NCBI GenBank assembly: GCA_963819785.1
Contig: CAWFXW010000022.1
Span: 248,001 to 312,000 of the forward strand
Origin: Palsa-504 sp963819785
GTDB taxonomy: Bacteria; Actinomycetota; Actinomycetes; Streptosporangiales; Streptosporangiaceae
Reading direction: 5' to 3'
Length of the DNA: 64,000 nt
Shown: positions 39,911 to 47,522 of the stretch, piece after piece
How the letters are laid out: each line of letters starts with the position of its first letter
Numbering within the stretch: position 1 is the stretch's first letter
The notes under the pieces: generated by a model
Told to the model about the DNA's origin: nothing
Database searches by the model: none
Seen by the model: the letters and a program-made list of their open reading frames with translations, nothing else
Made by a program: the position numbers and the translations under genes

Positions 39911-40927
39911 TCAGCTGCCGTCGGGGTAGCCGCCGCGGTGCAGGACCATCGGGTAGTACGGGAGCGTGCGGGGCGGGCGGACCGAGGCCCGCCAGTTGTC
40001 CGGATAGGGCTCCAGGGCCTGGAGCAGGGGCGGCGGCTGGCCGTCGGAGCCGGCGGCCAGGGCCTGCAGGGGCTGGCGCAGGGCCTGGATCGGGCCGGCG
40101 CTGAACCGGGCCCGCCAGCGGTCCTCGATGGCGTCCAAGCGCTCGAGATAGCTTTCGCGTGCGAGCAGGCCACGGGGGGTGAGCCGCGCCACCTTGCCGC
40201 GGCTCGCGGCGGGATCGGGCTCCTCCACAGCCAGGCGGGCGCGAAGCAGCACGCCGAGGGCCCAGGCCACGGCTTCCTTGGAGATGCCGGTCAGGAGCGG
40301 GAGGTCGCGCGGTCGCAGGCCGCCCTCGCCGTCCTGGCCGTCCTGGCCGTCCTGGCCGTCCTGGCCCAGGACGCGGAGCAGGTTGGCCCCGACCGTCAGG
40401 GATACCTCGGACTCAGCCTCGTAGTCCAGGGCGAACGCGAGCAGGACGCGGGACAACCGGGCCAGCAGCGGCAGGGCGGCGAGGTCGGGCGGCGCGGGCC
40501 GGGGCGGCAGGGACGGATCCGGTCCCTGGCTGAACAGGGTATGGCCGAGGATCGGCAGGCAGTCGGGCAGGCCCGGGTCGAGCTGGGCGGTGACCGTCGC
40601 CAGGGCCTGCCGCAGGTTGCCGATCTGGTCCGCGCCGAAGCGCTCAGTCCAGCGCTGCTCGATGATCGCGGGCACCGGCAGCCAGGTCTGCCGGGCTCGC
40701 AGGCCGCGGGCGGTGGCACGGAGCACGGCGTGGGGACCGGGACGGCCCTTGTAGGTCCTGTCGGCGGCGCCGTCGATGGTGATGTAGCCCCAGCGGCGCA
40801 TGCCGTCCAGGTTGGTCGGGGTGCGGGCCAGGGTCTGGAGTTCGCGGACCGTGATGGGCTCGTCGCTGACGAAACGCAGGCAGTTCTCGAACATCGCCAC
40901 CGAGGTCAGCCACGTCCCGGTACCCAT
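39911..40927 (-). CDS. duplicated winged-helix (MarR-like) protein, N-terminus uncertain
   Basis: 338 residues from ATG 40927. Two similar halves are seen. The first has ITVRELQTLARTPTNLDGMRRWGYITIDG and a TARGLRARQTWLP wing; the second has LRPRDLPLLTGISKEAVAWALGVLLRARLAV and LTPRGLLARESYLERL. Before half two lies LARLSRVLLAFALDYEAESEV; a matching stretch, LSALLSQVLVAFTIELDNEAEH, is encoded in frame upstream of the annotated ATG (about 40975-41045), but no ATG, GTG or TTG precedes it there. The true start is therefore upstream or the gene is fused or frameshifted. A Gln/Asp/Gly repeat splits the second half. Transcription factor is the best guess. Confidence 0.65.
   Translation of the reverse strand: MGTGTWLTSVAMFENCLRFVSDEPITVRELQTLARTPTNLDGMRRWGYITIDGAADRTYKGRPGPHAVLRATARGLRARQTWLPVPAIIEQRWTERFGADQIGNLRQALATVTAQLDPGLPDCLPILGHTLFSQGPDPSLPPRPAPPDLAALPLLARLSRVLLAFALDYEAESEVSLTVGANLLRVLGQDGQDGQDGQDGEGGLRPRDLPLLTGISKEAVAWALGVLLRARLAVEEPDPAASRGKVARLTPRGLLARESYLERLDAIEDRWRARFSAGPIQALRQPLQALAAGSDGQPPPLLQALEPYPDNWRASVRPPRTLPYYPMVLHRGGYPDGS
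40331..40366. repeat. 9-bp tandem repeat in the winged-helix gene
   Basis: Four identical GTCCTGGCC units on the plus strand encode Gln-Asp-Gly repeats in a linker within the second half of the protein. Confidence 0.9.
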
Positions 40928-41091
40928 CCCCGCGACGCCGTGGTTGGTGGTGCGGTGCGGGAGGCGGTGTTCGGCTTCGTTGTCGAGCTCGATGGTGAAC
41001 GCGACGAGTACCTGGGAGAGCAGGGCCGACAGGGAGAGCGGCCCTCGGGAGGGTTCGGCGGGCCGGGGCTGGCGGGGCGGCGTGGTCGGGT

Positions 41092-41115
41092 GTGGTCGTG
41101 GTCGTGGTCTTGGTC
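41092..41115. repeat. 6-bp tandem repeat at the methyltransferase/winged-helix junction
   Basis: Three GTGGTC units and a variant TTGGTC. Depending on frame they encode Thr-Thr or Asp-His runs at the end of the methyltransferase. Confidence 0.8.
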
Positions 41116-41922
41116 TGGAGGGCCGCCCGGGGGACGGCGGTGGCGGTGAGCAGGCCGGCCCAGGTGCGCCGGGCGGCGGCGTCGGGATCGACCCGCGGTG
41201 ACCTGCCAGCCGGAGCGGGCGAGCACCTCGGGGGCCTGGCTGGCCTCGAGGGCGGACCTGGCGGGCTCGCCCAGGCGGGCGACCGAGTTCTGGAAGCGGG
41301 TCCGGGTCTCGGTCTGGGCACCGGACACCGCCACGCTGATCGCCAGGCGGCTGCCGGCGCGCGCGACCTGGCGGAACTCGGCGAGGACCCGGTCCAGGAC
41401 GGCGGGCTCCAGGTAGACCGCCACGCCTTCGAGCAGGAAGAGGCCGGGCTGGCGCGGGTTCAGACCGGCGGCGGTGAGCCGGTCCGCGATCGGGTCGCGG
41501 GTGAAGTCGGCCTCGACGAACCGCACCTGGCCGGGGTCAAGGGCGAGCCGGGCCAGCCGGTCTCGCTTGTCGCGCTGAGTGGCGGGATGGTCCACCTCGA
41601 ACCAGCGGACGCCGGGCTTGGCGTACCGGTAGGCGCGTCCGTCGTAACCGGCCGCGCCGACGACGATCTGGCGGACGCCACGATCGATGGCCCCGACGAC
41701 CACCCGGTCGAAGAACCCGGTACGGGCCCGCAGGTACTCGCGCATCCGGTCCGAAGCGGGCTCCTGGCCGGCGGCCACGTCCGCGGCCAGCATCTCGTCG
41801 GCGGCGGCATCGCCGTACGGGGCCGGGACGCGGGCGAACCCGAGGCGGTACGCCGCCACCCGCCGGGCGGTGATCGACGGGCCGCCGCTAGCTAGGTCGG
41901 GTGCCTCCGTCACCCGGCCCAT
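41095..41922 (-). pseudogene. class I SAM-dependent methyltransferase (TIGR00027/LCM-like), frameshifted near its end
   Basis: From ATG 41922 (alternative GTG 41913) the frame gives ITARRVAAYRLGFARVPAPYGD, IVVGAAGYDGRAYRYAKPGVRWFEVDHPATQRDKRDRL, FVEADFTRD and FLLEGVAVYLEPAVLDRVLAEF: the leucine carboxyl methyltransferase-like putative O-methyltransferase group. At about 41200 the frame loses sense; a reading with one base less continues as VDPDAAARRTWAGLLTATAVP, the expected end. The break is in GCGGGTC. The in-frame read-through otherwise extends to 40906 with Arg/Pro-rich nonsense. Real frameshift or sequencing error. Confidence 0.65.
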
Positions 41923-41970
41923 TCTGGCACGCGGCACCGACAGGCGGCCGCGGCCCGGGGGTATGGCAGT

Positions 41971-42405
41971 GTGGATCGCATGACGACTGATTCCGCACAT
42001 CGCAGCGTGCGGCTGGAGCGCATCGAGAACAGCAGGTACACCGCGATCAACGAGCGGGGCGGGAAGATCACCGTCGGGACCGGGGGCGGGACCGACTTCA
42101 CCCCGGTCGAGTTGCTGCTGGTCTCGATCGGCGGCTGCACGGGCGTGGACGTGGACCTGCTCACCTCGCGGCGGGCCGAGCCGGACTCGTTCGAGGTCGT
42201 GGTGGAGGCGGACAAGGTCCGCGACACGGCCGGCAATCACCTGGCCGGCCTGCAGGTGACGTTCCGCATCGGGTTCCCCGATGGCGAGCAGGGCGACAAG
42301 GCTCGTGAGCTGCTGCCGGACGCGGTGCGCAAGTCGCACGACCGGCTGTGCACGGTGAGCCGGACGGTGGAACTCGGCACGCCCATCGCGACGCGGATCG
42401 AGTGA
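41971..42405 (+). CDS. OsmC family protein
   Basis: 144 residues from GTG 41971 (GGGGG 9 nt upstream), or 141 from ATG 41980. OsmC/Ohr fold features include TVGTGGGTDFTPVELLLVSIGGCTGVDVDLLTSRR with its conserved first cysteine, and KSHDRLCTVSRTVELGTPI with the second. These two cysteines form the peroxidatic pair in the family, so organic hydroperoxide reduction is likely. It is divergent from the methyltransferase; 49 bp separate them. Confidence 0.88.
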   Translation: MDRMTTDSAHRSVRLERIENSRYTAINERGGKITVGTGGGTDFTPVELLLVSIGGCTGVDVDLLTSRRAEPDSFEVVVEADKVRDTAGNHLAGLQVTFRIGFPDGEQGDKARELLPDAVRKSHDRLCTVSRTVELGTPIATRIE

Positions 42406-42470
42406 GGTCCGCGGATGAAGTCAGCGGACGTCAGCTCGGTGCGGACCGGCGCCGGGTTTAAGGTTTTGGC

Positions 42471-43112
42471 ATGGCGGATTCCGAACCGGGCCGCGAGGTG
42501 GCCCGCAGCGAGCTGCGCGCGTCGCACGAGGACCGGGACCGGGTGGTCGAGCTGCTGCGGGTGTCCGCGGGAGACGGGCGGCTGACCGCGGACGAGCTCG
42601 ACGAGCGCCTGGAGCTGGCCATGACGGCGCGGACCTACGGCGAGCTGGCCAAGCTGGTCGCCGACCTGCCCGTCGACGGGCCGGTGGCCAGCGCGCCGGC
42701 CCCGAGGGCCAAGGACGTCGTGCGGCTGGACACCGGCAGCGGGCACACGGTCAGGAACGGCCGGTGGATCGTGCCGCAGCGGATCGAGGCGCGGGTCCGC
42801 AGCGGCCACCTGACGCTGGACTTCACCCAGGCGGTCATCACCCAGCCGTCGCTGCAGCTCGACGCCGAGGTGCGCAGCGGTCACGTCATCCTGATCACCA
42901 GGCCCGGCATCGTGGTGGATACCGACGACGTGGTGGTCCGCAGCGGCCACGTGCGGGTTCGCGCCCCGTGGGGTCACGACGTGCCCGAGGTGCTGCGGAT
43001 CGAGGTCACGGGCAAGGTGGGCAGCGGGCATTTCGTCGCGCGCCCGAAGTACCGGACGTTCTGGCAGTGGCTGACCAGGCAGCCGCGGCCGTACGAGATC
43101 GCGACGCGCTGA
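42471..43112 (+). CDS. DUF1707 domain protein
   Basis: 213 residues. Residues 14-70 carry the DUF1707 signature (ELRASHEDRDRVVELLRVSAGDGRLTADELDERLELAMTARTYGELAKLVADLP), found at the N-terminus of many actinobacterial proteins. The C-terminal 130 residues contain repeated beta-strand sequence (ARVRSGHLTLDFTQAV, AEVRSGHVILITRPGI, VVVRSGHVRVRAPWG), a LiaF-like or DUF2154-like pattern, without membrane helices. Function unknown; a cell-envelope stress role is a guess from LiaF. ATG at 42471. Confidence 0.85.
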   Translation: MADSEPGREVARSELRASHEDRDRVVELLRVSAGDGRLTADELDERLELAMTARTYGELAKLVADLPVDGPVASAPAPRAKDVVRLDTGSGHTVRNGRWIVPQRIEARVRSGHLTLDFTQAVITQPSLQLDAEVRSGHVILITRPGIVVDTDDVVVRSGHVRVRAPWGHDVPEVLRIEVTGKVGSGHFVARPKYRTFWQWLTRQPRPYEIATR

Positions 43113-43174
43113 ACCGTTGACCCTCGGCGGTTTTACCAGTTGCCCGGCGTCCGTGCTGGTGGCAGGCTGTCGGG

Positions 43175-43924
43175 GTGCCCACTCGTCTTGTACACCTGGT
43201 CATCGACGCGGCCGACCCGGCGGGGCTGGCCCGGTTCTGGGCCGCGGCCCTGGGCTGGGAGGTGGCAGCCGAGGAAGAGGGCGAGGTCGACGTCTGGCCG
43301 GACGGGTACCGCTATCCCGACCCGGTCGCGCTGCCGCTGGTGTTCGTCCCGGTGCCGGAGGCCAAGGCCGGCAAGAACCGGGTTCATCTCGATCTGGCTT
43401 CTGAGTCGGCGGCGCACCAGGCGGCGCAGGTCGAGCGGCTGCTCGCCCTGGGCGCGGTGCGCGCCGACATCGGCCAGGGCGATGTGCCCTGGCAGGTGCT
43501 GGCCGACCCGGAGGGGAACGAGTTCTGCGTCCTGGACCCGCGATCGGTCTACCTCGGGATCGGGCCGGTGGCCGCGGTGGTGGCCGACTGCCGCGACCCG
43601 GGCGCGGTGGCCGGGTTCTGGAAGCTGGCCACTGGCTGGGTACCAGGCGACTCCATCGCCTTTTTGTCGGCCGGCTCGGTGTCGCTGCGCTCCCCCGCCG
43701 GAGTCGGACCGTACCTGGAGCTACTGGCGTCCGCGGACGCCAAGACGGTCAAGAACCGCATCCACCTGGACGTGGCCCCGGAATCGGGCGAGGATCCGGC
43801 GGCCGCGGTGGCCGCGCTGCGAGCGGCCGGGGCGCGACCCGCCGACGTCGGCCAGGGAGCGGCGTCCTGGACCGTGCTCGCCGACCCCGAGGGCAGCGAG
43901 TTCTGCGTGCTGTCGCCGCGATGA
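43175..43924 (+). CDS. VOC family protein with two glyoxalase-like domains
   Basis: 249 residues. Two tandem VOC modules are seen: residues 1-125 (LVHLVIDAADPAGLARFWAAALGWE, KNRVHLDLA, VLADPEGNEFCVLDP) and 126-249 (VVADCRDPGAVAGFWKLATGW, KNRIHLDVAPES, VLADPEGSEFCVLSPR). Such proteins bind metals or small hydrophobic molecules; many confer resistance to antibiotics by sequestration, but no specific function can be given. GTG at 43175. The stop overlaps the next start by 4 nt. Confidence 0.87.
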   Translation: MPTRLVHLVIDAADPAGLARFWAAALGWEVAAEEEGEVDVWPDGYRYPDPVALPLVFVPVPEAKAGKNRVHLDLASESAAHQAAQVERLLALGAVRADIGQGDVPWQVLADPEGNEFCVLDPRSVYLGIGPVAAVVADCRDPGAVAGFWKLATGWVPGDSIAFLSAGSVSLRSPAGVGPYLELLASADAKTVKNRIHLDVAPESGEDPAAAVAALRAAGARPADVGQGAASWTVLADPEGSEFCVLSPR

Positions 43925-44511
43925 CGCCCGCCTCCGCCCGCATCTTGACCGCGGTGCGGGCCGATCTGGACCGGCTCGTCCGCTACGACGACGAGTCGAT
44001 CGTGCACGAGCACTGGATCAGGCAGCGATACGACCTGGGCGCCGCGGCGAGCTACGCGCCCGCGCGGACGGCGGCGGTGCGGACGGCCTGGCACGAGGCC
44101 GGGCACGTGGTCGCCGCGCTGCACGTCGGGGCGCGGTTCAGCTCGGCCAGCATCCGGCACGGGTCTGGCAGCCAGGGGCGCGTGCACGGGGTGGCGGGCG
44201 CAGGCCAGCAGGCGTTCGTCATCGACGCGGCGGGACAGATCGCCGAGCGGCTGCGGGACTGGTCCCTGCTAGCCGGGGACGACGAGCTGCGCGCCTGGCT
44301 GCCGACCTGGCGCGACGACGGCGGTGACGCGCGGCGCTTCCGGCAGGGGATGCGGGCGCGGTTCGGCGCCGACGAGGTCACGGCGTGGCGGTACTGCGAG
44401 CAGACGCTGACCCCGCACCGGCTGCGGGTCCGCCAGGTGGCGCGGGCGCTGCTTGTGTACCCGCGGTACCTGCCCTACCCGGTGGTGGCGGCGATCGCGG
44501 ACGGTTCCTAG
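43921..44511 (+). CDS. HEAGH-motif protein (M41 peptidase-like zinc site)
   Basis: 196 residues. The sequence AAVRTAWHEAGHVVAALHVGARF near residues 51-73 contains HEAGH at 58-62, the zinc-binding HExxH of FtsH/M41 peptidases, in the same AxHEAGHxV context. No AAA ATPase domain and no membrane helix are present. The rest is Arg/Ala-rich and helical (AWRYCEQTLTPHRLRVRQVARALL). Coupled by a 4-nt overlap to the VOC gene; the stop overlaps the convergent HAD gene by 4 nt. Peptidase activity is inferred only from the motif. Confidence 0.75.
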   Translation: MTPASARILTAVRADLDRLVRYDDESIVHEHWIRQRYDLGAAASYAPARTAAVRTAWHEAGHVVAALHVGARFSSASIRHGSGSQGRVHGVAGAGQQAFVIDAAGQIAERLRDWSLLAGDDELRAWLPTWRDDGGDARRFRQGMRARFGADEVTAWRYCEQTLTPHRLRVRQVARALLVYPRYLPYPVVAAIADGS

Positions 44512-45116
44512 CTGGCGGACCGGTACCAGTCGTACCAGGCGGGGAAGCCCTCCAGGGAGTCCAGGACCACCTCGGCGCCCGCGCGGGCCAGGTCCCCGGC
44601 GTCGAACGAGCCGGTCGCGACGCCGACCGCCCGCACGCGGGCCTGCACCGCGGCGGCCATGTCCGGCGGGCTGTCGCCGACGTAGGCGGCCGCGCCGATC
44701 CGGCTCAGGACGGCCGCCTTCTCCGGCCCGTGCACGAAGGTGAACACCTCGTCGGCGTCCAGCCCTACGGCCCGCAGGCTCGGCTCCACCGAGATCGGGT
44801 GCTTGGCGGTGATGATGATCACGCGCTCCCCCGCGGCCCGGACCGCGGCCAGCGCCTCGCGCGCTCCGGGCAGCGCGGTCGTCATCTGCCCGGCGAGCCG
44901 CACGTAGTGCCGCCGGTAGGTCTGCGCGGCCGCGGTCCGCTGCTCCGGCGGGTACCAGAACACCAGCTCGTCCTCCAGCTTGAGCCCGAGCCGGCGGTCC
45001 ACGGCGGCCAGGTCGATGTCGGTGGCGGTGTCCCTGGCCAGCCCGGCGAAGGAAGCCAGGATGGCCTCCCGCGAGTCGATCAGCGTCATGTCCAGGTCAA
45101 AGCCGACCGGACCCAT
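44508..45116 (-). CDS. HAD family hydrolase
   Basis: 202 residues. Motif I is FDLDMTLIDS with Asp7 and Asp9; the cap follows as a helical insert; motif II lies in IIITAKHP; and motif III/IV in AAYVGDSPPDM. It is close to phosphoglycolate-phosphatase-like or pyrophosphatase (PpaX-like) enzymes. Substrate unknown. ATG at 45116. The MFS gene lies 18 bp upstream on the same strand. Confidence 0.87.
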   Translation of the reverse strand: MGPVGFDLDMTLIDSREAILASFAGLARDTATDIDLAAVDRRLGLKLEDELVFWYPPEQRTAAAQTYRRHYVRLAGQMTTALPGAREALAAVRAAGERVIIITAKHPISVEPSLRAVGLDADEVFTFVHGPEKAAVLSRIGAAAYVGDSPPDMAAAVQARVRAVGVATGSFDAGDLARAGAEVVLDSLEGFPAWYDWYRSAS

Positions 45117-45134
45117 GTCCCTCCCGTTCCACGT

Positions 45135-46376
45135 TCACCCCGTATTCTGCCCGGCGCGTGCCGCGCCGCTGGCACCGGGATGCGCGCTCAGGCCGACGGC
45201 GAGCACGGGCAGCGAGGCGAACGCCAGAAAGAACCCGGCGATCACCACGATCATGGCCGGCACGCCGACCGCGCCGATCAGCGCGCCGCCGGCCGCGCTG
45301 CCGAGCGGGAAACCGAGCGAGGAGACCGTCATCCGCGCGCCGGCCAGCCTGCTCCGCACGTCATCCGGGACGAGCCGCTGCATCAGCGTGCGGTCGAAGG
45401 CGAAGTACGGCGCGCCGCCGAAGGTGGCCAGGCCGAGCAGGACGGCCGCTACCGGCAGGTCCGGTGCGAGTCGGAGCAGCCCGAAGAGCGGGGCGGCGAT
45501 GGCGAGCGCACCGCCGATCCGCCACCCGACGGGCAGCCGGCTGAACAGCCCTGGTCCCGCGACCACGCCGAGCAGGGCGCCGACACCGGCGGCCGAGACC
45601 AGGATGCCGTAGCCGGTCGCGGTGACGTGCAGGAAGGTCCGGCAGTACACCGGGTACAGCACCGTGGCCATGCCGTCCAGGCACAGCAGCCCCACGCTGC
45701 ACATGGTCAGCACCAGGACGGCGGGGAACCTGAACAAGATGGTCAGGCCCGCGGCGGTTGCGCCGGGACCGGCGCTGCGGACGGGGCGGAAGGCGGGGAG
45801 GCTGAGGCAGAGCGCGGCCATGACCGCGAAGCTCGCCGCGTCCAGGAGCAGGGCGAACCCGGCACCAGCGGTGGCGACGATGACCCCGGACAAGGCCGGC
45901 CCGGCGATGCTGGCCACTTCCCAGTTGGCCGCCAGCAGCGAGTTCGCGCTCTCCAGGTGCTCGTCGTCCACCAACCGCGGTACCAGCGACGCCTCGGCGA
46001 CCTCGGTCACGGCGGAGCACAGCGCGCTGGCCGCCGCGATCACGTACAGGTCCGCGACGGCCAGGCGGTGCAGCCACAGCAGGACCGGGACGACGGCAAT
46101 CAGGGCCGCGCGGACCGCGTTGTCGGCGGCCAGCAGCGGGCGCGGATCGATCCGGTCCAGGATGCGCCCGGCGACCGGGCCGCTTACCACCCGCGGCAGG
46201 CCGAAGCACATCAGCACGATGCCCAGCTGGACCGGGCCGGCCAGGCCGAGGACCACCCAGGACAGCGCGACGGCGGTGAACGCGTCGCCGGCCCGGGAGA
46301 TCATCATGCCGAGCCAGAACCGGCGGAACGCCCGGTGGCGGCCGACCTGGAGATAGCGCTGAATTGTCTTCCGCAA
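45135..46376 (-). CDS. MFS transporter
   Basis: 413 residues with 11-12 hydrophobic helices. N-terminal FRRFWLGMMISRAGDAFTAVALSWVVLGL, the loop RILDRIDPRPLL, and VTEVAEASLVPRLVDDEHLESANSL are typical of the macrolide-efflux-like MFS group. The start is TTG at 46376 with GGAAGG 8 nt upstream; no ATG or GTG fits better. Efflux of a small molecule is likely, substrate unknown. Confidence 0.85.
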   Translation of the reverse strand: MRKTIQRYLQVGRHRAFRRFWLGMMISRAGDAFTAVALSWVVLGLAGPVQLGIVLMCFGLPRVVSGPVAGRILDRIDPRPLLAADNAVRAALIAVVPVLLWLHRLAVADLYVIAAASALCSAVTEVAEASLVPRLVDDEHLESANSLLAANWEVASIAGPALSGVIVATAGAGFALLLDAASFAVMAALCLSLPAFRPVRSAGPGATAAGLTILFRFPAVLVLTMCSVGLLCLDGMATVLYPVYCRTFLHVTATGYGILVSAAGVGALLGVVAGPGLFSRLPVGWRIGGALAIAAPLFGLLRLAPDLPVAAVLLGLATFGGAPYFAFDRTLMQRLVPDDVRSRLAGARMTVSSLGFPLGSAAGGALIGAVGVPAMIVVIAGFFLAFASLPVLAVGLSAHPGASGAARAGQNTG

Positions 46377-46588
46377 ACCCGCTGCCTTCCATTGAGGCTA
46401 TTGGCGACTTTACCGCATCTGATTAATCATGGTTATTTCGGTCTTGGATCTGGGCTCGGACACGTAATTATTAAATATGGAAGGCGGTATGCGGATCACC
46501 TGGCGCGACGGGGCCGTGGCCGGGCTCACCGTCACGTTCGACGCGTTATGGTGTCTTCCCAGGGCTCGCGATCACCGGGAGAACCGCC

Positions 46589-46930
46589 ATGACGTGGGAT
46601 GACTTGCTCGCATACTGCCTGGCCAAGCCGGGTGCCTGGCAGGACGAGCCGTGGGAAGGCGACGTGGTGGTCAAGGTGGGCGCCAAGATCTTCGCCTTCC
46701 TGGGTTCCGGGACCTCGGTGGGCGTCAAGTGCGGCGCTTCCCGGGACGCGGCCGACGAATGGCTGCTGCGGTACCCGGACGACGCTTCGGTCATGGCCTA
46801 CATCGGCCGCTCGGGATGGAACACGCTACGGATCGGCGGCGCCATACCGGACGATGAACTGACCGAGGCCGTCGACGCCTCCTATGCGACCGTGGTCAGC
46901 AAGCTGCCCAAGAAAGACCGCCCGGCCTGA
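46589..46930 (+). CDS. MmcQ/YjbR family protein
   Basis: 113 residues. The family pattern is complete: LLAYCLAKPGAWQDEPWEGDVVVKVGAKIFAFL, VGVKCGASRDAADEWLLRYPDD and YIGRSGWNTLRIGGAIPDDELTEAVDASYATVVSKLP. This is the small double-wing DNA-binding-like fold of unknown role. ATG at 46589. Confidence 0.88.
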   Translation: MTWDDLLAYCLAKPGAWQDEPWEGDVVVKVGAKIFAFLGSGTSVGVKCGASRDAADEWLLRYPDDASVMAYIGRSGWNTLRIGGAIPDDELTEAVDASYATVVSKLPKKDRPA

Positions 46931-47005
46931 GACATTCCTTTCGGATAGCGGTATTAATAAGACGACTGGCCGACTCGGGCACGTACCACTTTTATAAGGA
47001 TTACC

Positions 47006-47485
47006 GTGACAGCTAACGGCGGTGAGTATCTTCCGGCCATCCCGGCGTCGGCCGGGGCGCTGATCTTCGACCGGGAGGGCCGGCTGCTGATCCTCAAGCC
47101 GACCTACAAGACCGGGTGGACGATCCCTGGCGGCGTCATGGAGGCGGACGGCGAGACACCATGGGAGGCGTGCCGACGCGAGGTGCGCGAAGAGTGCGGT
47201 ATCGAGATGACCGGCGGCCGACTGGCCTGCATGGATTTCCGCCGCCCGAAACCGGGCCGGGCGGGCGGCATCCGGTTCCTGTTCGACTGCGGCCCGGTGG
47301 GCGAGGCGGACCTGGCCGGGATCGTGGTGCAGCCCGAGGAGATCTCCGAGTACCGGCTCGCGCCGCTGCCCGACGCCCTGAGCCTGCTCCGCGGCCCGAT
47401 CAGGCGGCGGGTCCGCGCGGCCGTCGGGCGCAAGGGGCTGGTCTACCTGGAGGACGGACGGCCCGTCCCCGAGGTGCCGGCCTAG
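47006..47485 (+). CDS. Nudix hydrolase
   Basis: 159 residues. The Nudix box runs from about residue 42 to 67 with the GX5EX7REVXEEXG consensus, including REVREECGIE. It follows the substrate-binding strand GALIFDREGRLLILKPTYKTGWTIPGG. It hydrolyses a nucleoside diphosphate-linked compound; substrate unknown. GTG at 47006. It converges with mltG across a hairpin. Confidence 0.88.
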   Translation: MTANGGEYLPAIPASAGALIFDREGRLLILKPTYKTGWTIPGGVMEADGETPWEACRREVREECGIEMTGGRLACMDFRRPKPGRAGGIRFLFDCGPVGEADLAGIVVQPEEISEYRLAPLPDALSLLRGPIRRRVRAAVGRKGLVYLEDGRPVPEVPA

Positions 47486-47488
47486 CAC

Positions 47489-47513
47489 CCGGCCGCCGGC
47501 CTTACGCGGCCGG
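47489..47513. terminator. bidirectional hairpin between the Nudix gene and mltG
   Basis: An 8-bp CCGGCCGC/GCGGCCGG stem with a 9-nt loop sits in the 37-bp gap between two convergent stops. Confidence 0.5.
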
Positions 47514-47522
47514 AGGCACCGC

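Noticed and set aside
44385..46592. 735-codon open frame on the plus strand across the HAD and MFS genes
   Set aside because: The opposite strand encodes intact HAD and MFS proteins, while this reading is Gly/Arg/Gln/Asp-rich with no recognisable domain.
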